Program-made: the position numbers and the translations under genes | In this document: piece after piece, positions 10,391-17,794 of the stretch | How the letters are laid out: every line of letters begins with the position of its first letter | How positions within the stretch are numbered: the first letter of the stretch is position 1 | Origin: a virus | IMG/VR virus record: IMGVR_UViG_3300049491_000354 | Coordinates: 1 to 23,353 of that record | Length of the DNA: 23,353 nucleotides | Direction: 5' to 3' (one strand) | Notes under the pieces: model-generated | Told to the model about the DNA's origin: nothing | The model's input: only the letters and a program-made list of their open reading frames with translations | Databases searched by the model: none

Positions 10391-10627
10391 ATGTGTAATG
10401 AAGTAAGACCGGTAGAATACCTCGTTGTAAGGCGTAGCCCTAGCATGTCGTATGGTACTTACTACGTGAGTAATCCATATACACTATATCAAGAGGCACT
10501 TGATAAAGCTAAGTCCCTCTGCGAGGAGAATGGTATCTCCTACCACGTGGTAGAGATCCTTGATGATGTAGAGGAAGCAGCTCAACCTGTCAAGGTGACG
10601 CCTCGTGTATGTGGTGGATTCCTGTGA
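10391..10627 (+). CDS. Small hypothetical protein, 78 aa
   Basis: ATG at 10391 has AAGGA upstream. The product has a short alpha/beta core (VEYLVVRRSPSMSYGTYYVS; EALDKAKSLCEENGISYHVV) that looks like a beta strand, helix, beta strand unit with no catalytic motif. No family is recognised. Its stop overlaps the GTG of the next frame (GTGA). Confidence 0.65.
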   Translation: MCNEVRPVEYLVVRRSPSMSYGTYYVSNPYTLYQEALDKAKSLCEENGISYHVVEILDDVEEAAQPVKVTPRVCGGFL

Positions 10628-10740
10628 GCACACTCTCCAGCCAGTACCTCGAAGCTGATGATTCAGTTACGATCTACACACTGAAGCCTTACCAAGTACG
10701 CAGTAAGAAAGCAGATGAGATCCCTGCTCAACCAGTGTAA
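10624..10740 (+). CDS. Small hypothetical protein, 38 aa (GTG start)
   Basis: GTG at 10624 overlaps the previous stop (GTGA), the same coupling used elsewhere here. The frame gives (M)STLSSQYLEADDSVTIYTL plus a basic, Pro-ended tail. No membrane segment and no family. Support comes from the tight overlap and from filling the gap up to the SD of the next gene. Confidence 0.45.
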   Translation: MSTLSSQYLEADDSVTIYTLKPYQVRSKKADEIPAQPV

Positions 10741-10750
10741 GGAGAGGGGT

Positions 10751-10834
10751 ATGATCCCAACTCTCTGGTTCACAGCTGGTGCCGTGTGCTTTATGATAGG
10801 CAACATTATCCAACTCATGGATCAATGGAAATGA
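10751..10834 (+). CDS. Tiny membrane protein, 27 aa
   Basis: ATG at 10751 follows GGAGAGGGGT. The whole product is essentially one membrane helix, MIPTLWFTAGAVCFMIGNII followed by QLMDQWK. Its stop overlaps the next start (ATGA). Function is unknown; coupling to a secreted protein gene suggests both act at the envelope. Confidence 0.5.
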   Translation: MIPTLWFTAGAVCFMIGNIIQLMDQWK

Positions 10835-11280
10835 AAAGACTCTTAGCTATACTAGTACTATGCCTTGCCTCAATGGCAGCTATGGTACCAGGCACAGCTA
10901 CTTGTGGCACCTCCTCTTGTACGGTATACAACCAAGCAACAGTGATAGGATACACAGGTGATCCACTACAGATTGGATGGGGATGCACAGCTTGCGCTAC
11001 CAATCTGTACGAACACGTAGTAGAGATGCGTCGCTTCCCACCTAGGGATACTGACGTGCCAATACAAAGCGGCAAGTTCGCATACAACGTATTCACATGG
11101 AACACTAAGTTCCCTAAAGTGGGTACGTACTACGTCCGCATCAAAGATTGCCTGATCGGCAAGCGTGATGATGCAAGCTGTAGCGTATGGGGTAACTCAT
11201 ATGATTTACAAACTACAGAGCCTATTAAATTCCCTCGTGGATTTACTATTAACTCTGAACTTAAACCTCCTACATTGTAA
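10831..11280 (+). CDS. Exported protein with signal peptide, 149 aa
   Basis: The start at 10831 (ATGA overlap with the previous stop) gives a textbook signal peptide, MKRLLAILVLCLASMAAMVP, with a likely cut near residues 22-25; longer frames from 10786 would hide it. The mature part has eight Cys (TCGTSSCTVY; GWGCTACATN; KDCL; ASCSVWG), consistent with disulfides outside the cytoplasm, and beta-rich sequence (TYYVRIKDCLIG). I recognise no family. An exported protein inside a phage operon may modify the host envelope or be involved in exclusion; this is inference. Confidence 0.7.
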   Translation: MKRLLAILVLCLASMAAMVPGTATCGTSSCTVYNQATVIGYTGDPLQIGWGCTACATNLYEHVVEMRRFPPRDTDVPIQSGKFAYNVFTWNTKFPKVGTYYVRIKDCLIGKRDDASCSVWGNSYDLQTTEPIKFPRGFTINSELKPPTL

Positions 11281-11290
11281 GGATAAACAG

Positions 11291-11647
11291 ATGGCAAAGG
11301 TAGCCAGTCACAAACTGACAGCTAAAGCCCCGGCTGATACGGATGTCGCCGCGATTCGTTTCTACATTGATGGTAACTCTACACCTGATTTCATTGGTCA
11401 GGCTAGCGTAGGCGTATGGCCTTCGGATGCAGCGCATATGCGTCGTGTCCCGGCTGTTGCTGGTGCTACGGTAGAGACCGTATTCAATGCAGGGGATCTC
11501 GTCGATGGTACCTACTCATTCGCAGCTCAGTCTGAGGATGCTAGTGGTAACCTCTCGGATGCAGTAACTAAGGCGGAGTGGACAAACGTCCCTTTGGACC
11601 TGACGGCTCCGGGTGCCCCGACGGATCTCACGATCGAGACGTTGTAA
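11291..11647 (+). CDS. Ig/fibronectin-III-like domain protein, 118 aa
   Basis: ATG at 11291 is preceded by TAAGGATAAACAG; an upstream in-frame extension would overlap the secreted-protein gene. The sequence is beta-strand rich, with an Ig-like pattern, DGTYSFAAQSEDASGNLSDA, followed by LDLTAPGAPTDLTIETL at the end. D-G-x-Y followed by A-x-S-E-D-x-S-G-N-x-S is typical of Ig-like or fibronectin-III folds found on phage virions. It may be a decoration or accessory protein, although it lies in the replication operon. No signal peptide. Confidence 0.6.
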   Translation: MAKVASHKLTAKAPADTDVAAIRFYIDGNSTPDFIGQASVGVWPSDAAHMRRVPAVAGATVETVFNAGDLVDGTYSFAAQSEDASGNLSDAVTKAEWTNVPLDLTAPGAPTDLTIETL

Positions 11648-11708
11648 TCAACGTCATTCATCAGCTCCTTGAGCTGTTGAGATAGTAACGCCAAGGAGGA
11701 GAGGGGTT

Positions 11709-11918
11709 ATGTTAAGACGGAAGGCATACAACATAGATGCCCTCCCGCCCATCTCGGAAGAGACACGGGCGAAGATAGTTGAAGCACAATGGATGTACGG
11801 CATGAAGGGGGAGCACGGGCTAGATGTAGTAGCCCCGTGGTTATTGTATGACAGCAACGATAGTGCGAGACGAACCGTGTCCCCGTTGTCGAGAGAGAGG
11901 AAGAGACAAGACAGGTAA
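11709..11918 (+). CDS. Small hypothetical protein, 69 aa
   Basis: ATG at 11709 is preceded by AAGGAGGAGAGGGGTT, a very strong SD. The product begins MLRRKAYNIDALPPISEETR, is soluble, and ends in a basic tail (SPLSRERKRQDR). Its last 71 bases overlap the start of the primase-helicase gene in another frame. No family is recognised. Upstream at 11661-11675 lies a small hairpin CAGCTC-CTT-GAGCTG. Confidence 0.65.
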   Translation: MLRRKAYNIDALPPISEETRAKIVEAQWMYGMKGEHGLDVVAPWLLYDSNDSARRTVSPLSRERKRQDR

Positions 11919-13515
11919 CCACCTGATTGTATTCGACAATGGTGACAAGTTCTGTAATAGATGCAAGTACAGGGAGAAGGGAGGGATGGCAATTGAACTC
12001 AACACAGAGTCAAGTTACCTCAGCTTTGAAGAAGCCGGAGCCTTACCTGTATTTGGAATCCCTGGAAAGGGCATTGGAAGAGACGCATGCGATGCATACG
12101 GTGTGCGAACAGAGTTTGATGGTACCGGTGAACCGTGTAGGTTTTGGTATCCACACCATAGTAGTGCTGGATGTACCGGGTATAAAGGGAAGTCCACTAG
12201 TAAGCAGTGGACAGTGGTTGGAAATACTAGAGACGGATTGTTATTCGGCCAACATCACATCAAGCCAAACGGCAATCTGCTTATTCTCACTGAGGGTGAG
12301 GATGATTGCCTTGCTGTATGGCAGTGCCTCCGTGAACATAGCACGCTTGAAGGGTGGACTCCTTCAGTTGTATCTATTTCACATGGTGCATCTGGAGCAG
12401 CCGGAGATGTAGCTCGCAATCTAGAGTTCGTTGATTCGTTCAAGAAGATTGTTATCTGCTTCGACAATGACGAGGCAGGTAAGGCAGCTACAGATGCAGT
12501 AGCACAGATGTTTCCGGGTAAGGCACACGTAGCTAAGCTCGCGCTCAAAGATGCTAACGAGATGCTGCTTGCTGGGAAGGGGGAGGAGCTTAAGTGGGAT
12601 ATACTCAAGCACGCACGTAAGTACCAACCAGATGGTATAATCAACGGTGCTGATACTTGGGATCGGTATGTCAATGCCAGCTCACAAGATTGTTATAACT
12701 ATCCAGAGACTTGGATAGAATTAAACAGGATGACATATGGATATCGACTCGGGAGCCTCGTCACTATTACGAGCGGGACCGGAGTTGGAAAGACTCAGCT
12801 CATGCGTGAACTCAAGTATCACGTATGGGAGTCTACTAACTTTGGTATTGCTGATATATCGCTTGAGGAAGATGTCGGAGATTCTGTATCTGGACTTATG
12901 TCACTACACATGGGACAAAGACTACATCTACCTGACATTCCCGCTTCAGAGTTGGACGAACGAGCAGCACATGACGCGCTGTTCTCTGACGGAAGGTTTA
13001 TGTTCTATGACCACTTCGGAGGAATGGATGACAGTAACCTTCTCGGTAAGATTCGATACTTCGCAGCTTGTGGATGCCAAGCGATTTTCCTCGATCATCT
13101 TAGTATCGTTATCTCGGAGTACGCAGCTGAAGGTAACGAGCGAGAGCGTATAGATACAGTCATGACCAAGCTGGCTAAGATAGCCAAGGAGTTAAACGTT
13201 GTTATCTTCATTGTTGTCCACCTCAGAAAAGTTGGAGGAGGCGAGTCTTTTGAGCAGGGAGCTGTCCCTAGCCTTGACGACCTTCGTGGATCAGGCAGCC
13301 TCAAGCAGCTCTCCTGGGATGTACTTGCGCTCTCCCGCAACCAGCAGCATCCTGACCTATATTGCCGCAACGTATCGAGACTTACTGTACTTAAGTGTAG
13401 ATTTAGTGGGCGAACTGGACCAGCAGATTACATCTATTTTGACCAAACAACGGGGCGAATGAAGGGTGTAGCTAAGCCAGCAAACTATGACCTTGAAGTG
13501 AAGAGGAACTTTTAA
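11848..13515 (+). CDS. T7 gp4-like DNA primase-helicase, 555 aa
   Basis: A bifunctional replisome motor that makes RNA primers and unwinds DNA. Zinc-binding cysteines C11, C14, C36 and C39 form the primase zinc ribbon. The TOPRIM core follows, with TEGEDD (E149-D153) and CFDNDEAG (D206, D208). The RecA-like helicase has Walker A SGTGVGKT (K315, T316), Walker B AIFLD (D416) and an HLRK loop (H458). The length is close to T7 gp4 (566 aa). It ends in Phe; in T7 a C-terminal Phe contacts the polymerase. The start overlaps the 69-aa gene; the zinc ribbon fixes the start near residue 1. It heads the replication genes that continue to 20676. Confidence 0.95.
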   Translation: MTATIVRDEPCPRCRERGRDKTGNHLIVFDNGDKFCNRCKYREKGGMAIELNTESSYLSFEEAGALPVFGIPGKGIGRDACDAYGVRTEFDGTGEPCRFWYPHHSSAGCTGYKGKSTSKQWTVVGNTRDGLLFGQHHIKPNGNLLILTEGEDDCLAVWQCLREHSTLEGWTPSVVSISHGASGAAGDVARNLEFVDSFKKIVICFDNDEAGKAATDAVAQMFPGKAHVAKLALKDANEMLLAGKGEELKWDILKHARKYQPDGIINGADTWDRYVNASSQDCYNYPETWIELNRMTYGYRLGSLVTITSGTGVGKTQLMRELKYHVWESTNFGIADISLEEDVGDSVSGLMSLHMGQRLHLPDIPASELDERAAHDALFSDGRFMFYDHFGGMDDSNLLGKIRYFAACGCQAIFLDHLSIVISEYAAEGNERERIDTVMTKLAKIAKELNVVIFIVVHLRKVGGGESFEQGAVPSLDDLRGSGSLKQLSWDVLALSRNQQHPDLYCRNVSRLTVLKCRFSGRTGPADYIYFDQTTGRMKGVAKPANYDLEVKRNF

Positions 13516-13965
13516 ATGCATCCAGTGTCTGATTGGAGACCGGAACAACCGAGGACTCATATGAGTACTATGAACCGTAAGCATAACGCACGTAACCCTT
13601 TCCAAGGGGCGTTTAAGAAGGTGCTAACAGTATGCTCAGCTGGCCTTCTGCGCAGCCCTACAGCGGCTGTGGTGCTCTCACAAGAGCCATACAACTTTAA
13701 CACTAGGGCAGCGGGGGCAGAGGATAGCTTTGCCTTGATCCCGGTAGATGAAGTGTTGCTCGATTGGGCAGATGAAGTAGTCTTCATGACTGAAGATCAC
13801 TTCGATATAGTAGACGCCAAGTTCCCTGCTAAGCTGAAGCAGTGGGTTATCCTTGGTGTACCAGATACGTTTGAGTATCGTAACCCAGAACTGATGCAGA
13901 TGATTCGTGATAAGTACGACGAAGCTGTATCAAGCAGAGACAATGATGCCGACCTATACATATAA
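13516..13965 (+). CDS. Tyrosine-phosphatase-like protein, 134-149 aa
   Basis: The signature VCSAGLLRSPTAA contains the CX5R phosphatase loop (C40, R46 from the first ATG), as in low-molecular-weight protein tyrosine phosphatases; the later LLDWADEVVFMTEDH and PDTFEYRNPEL segments match the predicted phosphatase family COG4551 as I remember it. Two starts are possible: 13516, directly after the primase stop with AAGAGGAAC upstream, and 13561 with GAGG seven bases upstream, which removes a disordered 15-residue head. The substrate is unknown. A phosphatase between primase and polymerase genes could act on a host phosphoprotein or on nucleotide-like substrates. Confidence 0.75.
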   Translation: MHPVSDWRPEQPRTHMSTMNRKHNARNPFQGAFKKVLTVCSAGLLRSPTAAVVLSQEPYNFNTRAAGAEDSFALIPVDEVLLDWADEVVFMTEDHFDIVDAKFPAKLKQWVILGVPDTFEYRNPELMQMIRDKYDEAVSSRDNDADLYI

Positions 13966-14149
13966 GTGTAGCGAATGCGGCTATAAGGTAGAGTTGGAAC
14001 GCGACATAGAAGACAGAGATAACAAAGTCTTTGCTCCTCACGCACCCAACAAGAAAGGATGTAATGGTGAGTATCGTAAGATAATCACTGCAACTTCCAC
14101 ACCCTTCGAGACTCTAAGAGATAGGGGTGTGTTCGAAAGGATCGGCTGA
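13946..14149 (+). CDS. FmdB-type zinc-ribbon protein, 67 aa
   Basis: MPTYTYKCSECGYKVELERD is the hallmark opening of the FmdB/putative regulatory zinc-ribbon family (P-x-Y-x-Y-x-C-x-x-C-G). A second Cys and a basic segment, GCNGEYRKI, follow. ATGs at 13943 and 13946 are both possible; the latter gives the family start. It overlaps the preceding gene by 20 bases and shares one base with the next. Such proteins are thought to bind nucleic acid or metal, but their role in phages is unclear. Confidence 0.7.
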   Translation: MPTYTYKCSECGYKVELERDIEDRDNKVFAPHAPNKKGCNGEYRKIITATSTPFETLRDRGVFERIG

Positions 14150-14340
14150 TGGCAGATGAAAAGCTGCCTTGTAAGTGGAGGTTGAACCCTCGTTTCCAAT
14201 ACGAGTGTAAGGTATGTCACAACATGGATCAGAACACTTGTCCCATGAAGGTGACAACAGACACAGACTATGATGAGGTATATGTATATGGCTTTCGAAG
14301 ATGCACGGATGATGACGGTAGTTTCGGAATGGATGGTTGA
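14149..14340 (+). CDS. Small cysteine-rich protein, 63 aa
   Basis: The start overlaps the previous stop (TGATG). Cysteines occur as LPCKWRL, YECKVCHNM, NTCPMK and RRCTDD, so four or five could bind zinc. The C-terminus is acidic. No family is recognised. Its 3' end overlaps the next gene. Confidence 0.55.
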   Translation: MADEKLPCKWRLNPRFQYECKVCHNMDQNTCPMKVTTDTDYDEVYVYGFRRCTDDDGSFGMDG

Positions 14341-14473
14341 GGTAACTCAGACCGTTATGAAATACGTCAACGCTGGCTCCGAGGAGGAGGCTAAGGCTCT
14401 TGCTCTTGAGGACGATGACTACGTTCGCCTGATGCAGAAACAAGTAACACATGCGGAGTTGATTACGAAATGA
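14288..14473 (+). CDS. Small acidic helical protein, 61 aa
   Basis: ATG at 14288 has GAGG at 14274-14277; in-frame ATGs at 14270, 14273 and 14282 are alternatives. The product reads MAFEDARMMTVVSEWMVEVT and then AGSEEEAKALALEDDDYVRL, a helical acidic protein with the pattern of small phage proteins that contain an xxAxxEExAxxxA helix. No function is assigned. The start lies inside the previous gene and the stop overlaps the next start (ATGA). Confidence 0.6.
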   Translation: MAFEDARMMTVVSEWMVEVTQTVMKYVNAGSEEEAKALALEDDDYVRLMQKQVTHAELITK

Positions 14474-14625
14474 CATTTGTCAAAGCTTTGAACAAAGCTG
14501 TAGTATATGGGATGGCCCTGTTCGGTGCGTATGTCCTGTCCCTGGTAGCCATTGATAAGATGGAACCGGCAGCTCATATCTACACCGCAGGTGATTGTAG
14601 CTTGATTGTGGTACCGTCGAAATGA
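14470..14625 (+). CDS. Small membrane protein, 51 aa
   Basis: The start overlaps the previous stop (ATGA). The product, MTFVKALNKAVVYGMALFGA then YVLSLVAIDKMEPAAHIYTA, has one membrane helix (about residues 10-28) and a short outside tail with one Cys. The next gene starts inside its stop (ATGATG). Function is unknown. Confidence 0.55.
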   Translation: MTFVKALNKAVVYGMALFGAYVLSLVAIDKMEPAAHIYTAGDCSLIVVPSK

Positions 14626-14849
14626 TGAACCAAGTAGACCAACAGGAACTGGCGACGTCTATCGCTGACATCTTCCGTGTGAAGATGGCTCATCGTAACG
14701 TGAACGTCAGTACCGATGACATCATGCAGGTACGTGGTGCTATCAAAGCTATCACTGACCAGTACGTAGATAACAGTATGATCCAGAACACTCAGTATGA
14801 CCCACGGGTAGGGCAGGTAGTGAATGTCGAAGATCAAGTGGATGAATGA
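14622..14849 (+). CDS. Small hypothetical protein, 75 aa
   Basis: ATG at 14622 (or 14625) overlaps the previous stop. The product is soluble and mixed helical (QQELATSIADIFRVKMAHRN; DDIMQVRGAIKAITDQYVDN) with an acidic end (VVNVEDQVDE). No recognised motif. The next gene starts within its last 26 bases, keeping the coupled arrangement. Confidence 0.6.
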   Translation: MMNQVDQQELATSIADIFRVKMAHRNVNVSTDDIMQVRGAIKAITDQYVDNSMIQNTQYDPRVGQVVNVEDQVDE

Positions 14850-15084
14850 TTATGTCATGCGAACTCTCGATGAGTTCGGTATGATGAACTACCCTCACGA
14901 TGAAGTAGATGCATTCGCATCTGGTCTACGTGATGGTGATAACAACACTGTGCTTATGACACTGAAAGCATGGGGCTTCAACACATCCTTGTTCGGATTC
15001 TATAAACAAGGGTACAGACATGGACAAGAGGGGATCAGAGGAAATGGGGACAAGTCGTCATCGAGCTGGTCAACAGCCGAGTGA
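14824..15084 (+). CDS. Small hypothetical protein, 86 aa
   Basis: ATG at 14824 has AGG upstream and overlaps the previous gene by 26 bases. The sequence contains DAFASGLRDGDNNTVLMTLK and FYKQGYRHGQEG, glycine-spaced helices, and a Ser-rich end. The last 65 bases overlap the next gene in another frame. No family is recognised with confidence. Confidence 0.6.
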   Translation: MSKIKWMNDYVMRTLDEFGMMNYPHDEVDAFASGLRDGDNNTVLMTLKAWGFNTSLFGFYKQGYRHGQEGIRGNGDKSSSSWSTAE

Positions 15085-15391
15085 AGCCATACGCTCCGCT
15101 CTACAGAACTTCATCTGGACCGGGCGTAGGTCGGGAGCAGAGTTCTCAGAACACCTGCACAATCTGTATCGCAAATGGTTCATCCAAGGGCAGGCAGACT
15201 ACAGGGCAGGGACACCTATGCCCGATGCATGTTATCTACATGAATCATCTGTCGAAGCTTGGAACATGGGCTGGCAATGTGATGCCGAGGTGGAACGAAG
15301 AGGGCTTAAGCTTTCGGATCTAGGTCTGATTGTACCTAAGCCGATAGCTCTTGAGATGGAACTTATTGATATTAAAACTGTCGAAGAGTAA
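15020..15391 (+). CDS. Ribosome-modulation-factor-like protein, 123 aa
   Basis: Residues around the middle read WFIQGQADYRAG, then DACYLHESSVEAWNMGWQCD. This resembles the RMF pattern G-Y-x-A-G-x-x-G...C-P...W-L-x-G-W-R-x-A, in which the helix pair binds the 30S subunit and silences ribosomes. The resemblance is limited to spaced Gly, Cys and Trp residues. N- and C-terminal parts (LSDLGLIVPKPIALEMELID) are extra. ATG at 15020 overlaps the previous gene; 15044 is another possible start. The stop overlaps the polymerase start by one base (TAATG). A translation-related role is inference. Confidence 0.5.
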   Translation: MDKRGSEEMGTSRHRAGQQPSEAIRSALQNFIWTGRRSGAEFSEHLHNLYRKWFIQGQADYRAGTPMPDACYLHESSVEAWNMGWQCDAEVERRGLKLSDLGLIVPKPIALEMELIDIKTVEE

Positions 15392-17202
15392 TGATGAACT
15401 TAATCTTTGACATAGAAGGTGATGGCCTCCGAGACACTGCAAAGGTGGTATGGTGTATCGTTGCCAAAGATATAGACACAGGTAAAGTTTACCAGTTTGG
15501 GCCTGATGAGATTCAGCAAGGCATAATCCTGCTAGGTAGCGCCACGCTCCTCATCGGGCACAACATACTTAACTATGACCTACCATTACTAGAGAAGCTG
15601 TATGGTTTCCATTATGAAGGCACTGTGTTTGACACTCTTGTCTGCTCTCGTCTTCTTATGTCTGATCGGGTTCATCCGGGTGGGACTAGAAGTGGCACTC
15701 ATTCTCTTGCAGCTTGGGGCTACAGGGTAGGCAGAGGTAAACCAGACCACGATGACTGGACACAGTTCAGCCCAGAGATGATGCACCGGTGTACTGAGGA
15801 CGTTGAGATCAACGCTCTTGTATACGATGCGCTGCTTATGGAGTGGGGCACTACTATCAATTGGTGGCCTGCGTTTCAACTAGAGCAAGACATTGCTGTC
15901 ATCATGACAGAGCAGGAGGACTTCGGTGTACCGTTTAAAGTTGATGAAGCTAAAGCTTTACTTGCTACGTTTACAGCTGAGATATCACAGATTGATGCGG
16001 AACTGGTTCCTCAACTGCCACCAGTACCACTCCCTGCGAGCCGACAAGGTACTTGGCCGCGTACACAGTTTAAGAAGGATGGTAGTCCAACACAGGCTGC
16101 GTTGCGTTATTACGGACCCGGATTTACAAGCTACCGTACTGACTTAATAGTCAAGACCGAGCCTATCAATCTAGCGAGCGAGAAGCAGGTCAAAGAATAC
16201 CTATTGTCCATAGGCTGGGAACCCATTGATTGGAATTACCAGAAGGGTAGCAACGGAAAGCCCCTCCGTGACGAATATGGGGAGAAGATAAAGACATCGC
16301 CTAAGCTCACTATTGAATCATTAGAATCATGTGAGTGGCCCGAAGGGCAGGCTACATTCGGGGAGAAGGTAGTACGTAGGTTGATGCTGGCACACCGGTG
16401 TGGTATGCTTGAGGGATTCCTTAGGGATGTACGTCCTGATGGTAGGCTCTCAGCACAGACAACACCGCAAGGTACGCCCACGGGTAGGATGACCCATCGT
16501 GTAGTGGTCAATGTCCCGGCGCACGGTAAACCTTACGGAGCTGAGATGCGTGCATTGTTCGGCACTGATGAGGGTTACATACGAGCTGGATTGGATCTCT
16601 CATCCTGTCAGCTACGTGGATTGTGTCATGAAATGGGAGATGAGGAATTCCAGCGTCAGGTAATTGAAGGTGATATTCATACCTACGCTAAAGATTTGGC
16701 AGGTCTTGCTGAAAGATGGCAAGGCAAGAAGCTAGTGTATCTCACTCTGTTCGGCGGTGGGCCACAGAAACTAGCTACTGACCTGAAGCTGCCGCTTGAA
16801 CAAGCGCGTGTCGTTCAGTCAACGTTTTTCTCCAACTTACCCAAACTCAAAGAACTATTAGATCGCTTGAGCAGGGAGTGGAAAGAGGGCGGCTGTCTCA
16901 AGGGACTAGACGGACGAGCGCTTTGGGTCAGAGCCGAACACATGCTGCTAGTCTACAGGCTACAAGCCTTGGAAGCAGTGTATATGAAATCGTTCTTGCG
17001 CGAGATGTATCAGCACAAGAGCATAGCCAGACAGGTAACAGTTAATCATGATGAAGGGCAGTTCCTGGTTCCGATCGGATACCAAGATGAGTTCTCATAT
17101 CATGCCTTCAACATCAGAGATAGACTCAATGAGCGATTTGAATTACGATGCCCACAGGACATCGACATCAAGTTCGGACAAAATTGGGCTGAATGTCACT
17201 GA
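15391..17202 (+). CDS. Family A (T7-like) DNA polymerase with 3'-5' exonuclease, 603 aa
   Basis: The replicative polymerase. Exonuclease motifs: FDIEGDG (D7, E9), GHNILNYD and CTEDVE (the usual Tyr four residues before the last Asp is Arg). Polymerase motif A is LDLSSCQLR (D402); the residue normally Glu (Klenow E710, T7 E480) is Gln407. Motif B (O-helix) is R442-x3-K446-x3-Y450-x3-F454 then GGG; Y450 corresponds to T7 Y526, and F454 replaces the usual Tyr (Klenow Y766, T7 Y530). Motif C is NHDE (H553, D554, E555). The length is about 100 aa shorter than T7 gp5. It is translated directly after the RMF-like gene (TAATG). Confidence 0.95.
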   Translation: MMNLIFDIEGDGLRDTAKVVWCIVAKDIDTGKVYQFGPDEIQQGIILLGSATLLIGHNILNYDLPLLEKLYGFHYEGTVFDTLVCSRLLMSDRVHPGGTRSGTHSLAAWGYRVGRGKPDHDDWTQFSPEMMHRCTEDVEINALVYDALLMEWGTTINWWPAFQLEQDIAVIMTEQEDFGVPFKVDEAKALLATFTAEISQIDAELVPQLPPVPLPASRQGTWPRTQFKKDGSPTQAALRYYGPGFTSYRTDLIVKTEPINLASEKQVKEYLLSIGWEPIDWNYQKGSNGKPLRDEYGEKIKTSPKLTIESLESCEWPEGQATFGEKVVRRLMLAHRCGMLEGFLRDVRPDGRLSAQTTPQGTPTGRMTHRVVVNVPAHGKPYGAEMRALFGTDEGYIRAGLDLSSCQLRGLCHEMGDEEFQRQVIEGDIHTYAKDLAGLAERWQGKKLVYLTLFGGGPQKLATDLKLPLEQARVVQSTFFSNLPKLKELLDRLSREWKEGGCLKGLDGRALWVRAEHMLLVYRLQALEAVYMKSFLREMYQHKSIARQVTVNHDEGQFLVPIGYQDEFSYHAFNIRDRLNERFELRCPQDIDIKFGQNWAECH

Positions 17203-17215
17203 TGGTTTAGATGAC

Positions 17216-17794
17216 ATGTACCCTGACATGATGGTAGACATCGAGAGCTTCAGCACTAATGTCAAGGCACAAGTCGTAAGCATCGGGGCTTTTAGATTCA
17301 GGCTGGATACGTCAGATGATCTGAATACTATCAAAGATCCTGAGCGTAGCTTCTACGCAGTGCTAGATACAGAGGAGCAGGAGGCTGATGGAAGGATCAC
17401 GGACCCTGATACAATGGCTTGGTGGGATCGTCAGTCGATGGAAGCACGAGCGGTACTTAGAGAACCGTTCGAAGAAGTTAAACCTGCGCTCGAAAGGTTT
17501 GCTGAGTTTGCACGGGGGGTCAGACGAGTGTGGGGTAATGGCAACACATTCGACAATGTTATTGTTAGAGACCTCTGCAACGACTACAACGTCGAGTACC
17601 CAGTAAAGTACTGGGGTGATTTGGATATGCGTACACTTAAATATTTGTGGAACCGATTGACCAACTGGGCACACAAAGGAAAGACCAAGAAGACTATTGG
17701 TGACGCGCACAATGCGCTTGATGACGCAAGGTCACAAGTCATGCAACTACAAGAAATGTATAGAGATTTGAAAGGAACTAGATATGGCGCTTAA
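17216..17794 (+). CDS. DEDD-type 3'-5' exonuclease (Rv2179c-like), about 192 aa
   Basis: Contains MMVDIESFSTNVKAQVVSIG, the first exonuclease motif (D-I-E), then GNGNTFDNVIVRDLC (motif with Asp) and AHNALDDARSQ, the H-x4-D motif of DEDDh nucleases. This matches the family of small exonucleases typified by mycobacterial Rv2179c. The open frame extends back to 17048 but would overlap the polymerase catalytic end, so I place the start at 17216 (17228 and 17231 are alternatives; no SD is decisive). It overlaps the next gene by 11 bases. It may process RNA or single-stranded DNA during replication. Confidence 0.8.
   Translation: MYPDMMVDIESFSTNVKAQVVSIGAFRFRLDTSDDLNTIKDPERSFYAVLDTEEQEADGRITDPDTMAWWDRQSMEARAVLREPFEEVKPALERFAEFARGVRRVWGNGNTFDNVIVRDLCNDYNVEYPVKYWGDLDMRTLKYLWNRLTNWAHKGKTKKTIGDAHNALDDARSQVMQLQEMYRDLKGTRYGA

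Noticed and set aside
17048-17215. N-terminal extension of the DEDD exonuclease
   Set aside because: It would overlap the polymerase catalytic C-terminus out of frame; the nuclease domain begins only after 17216.
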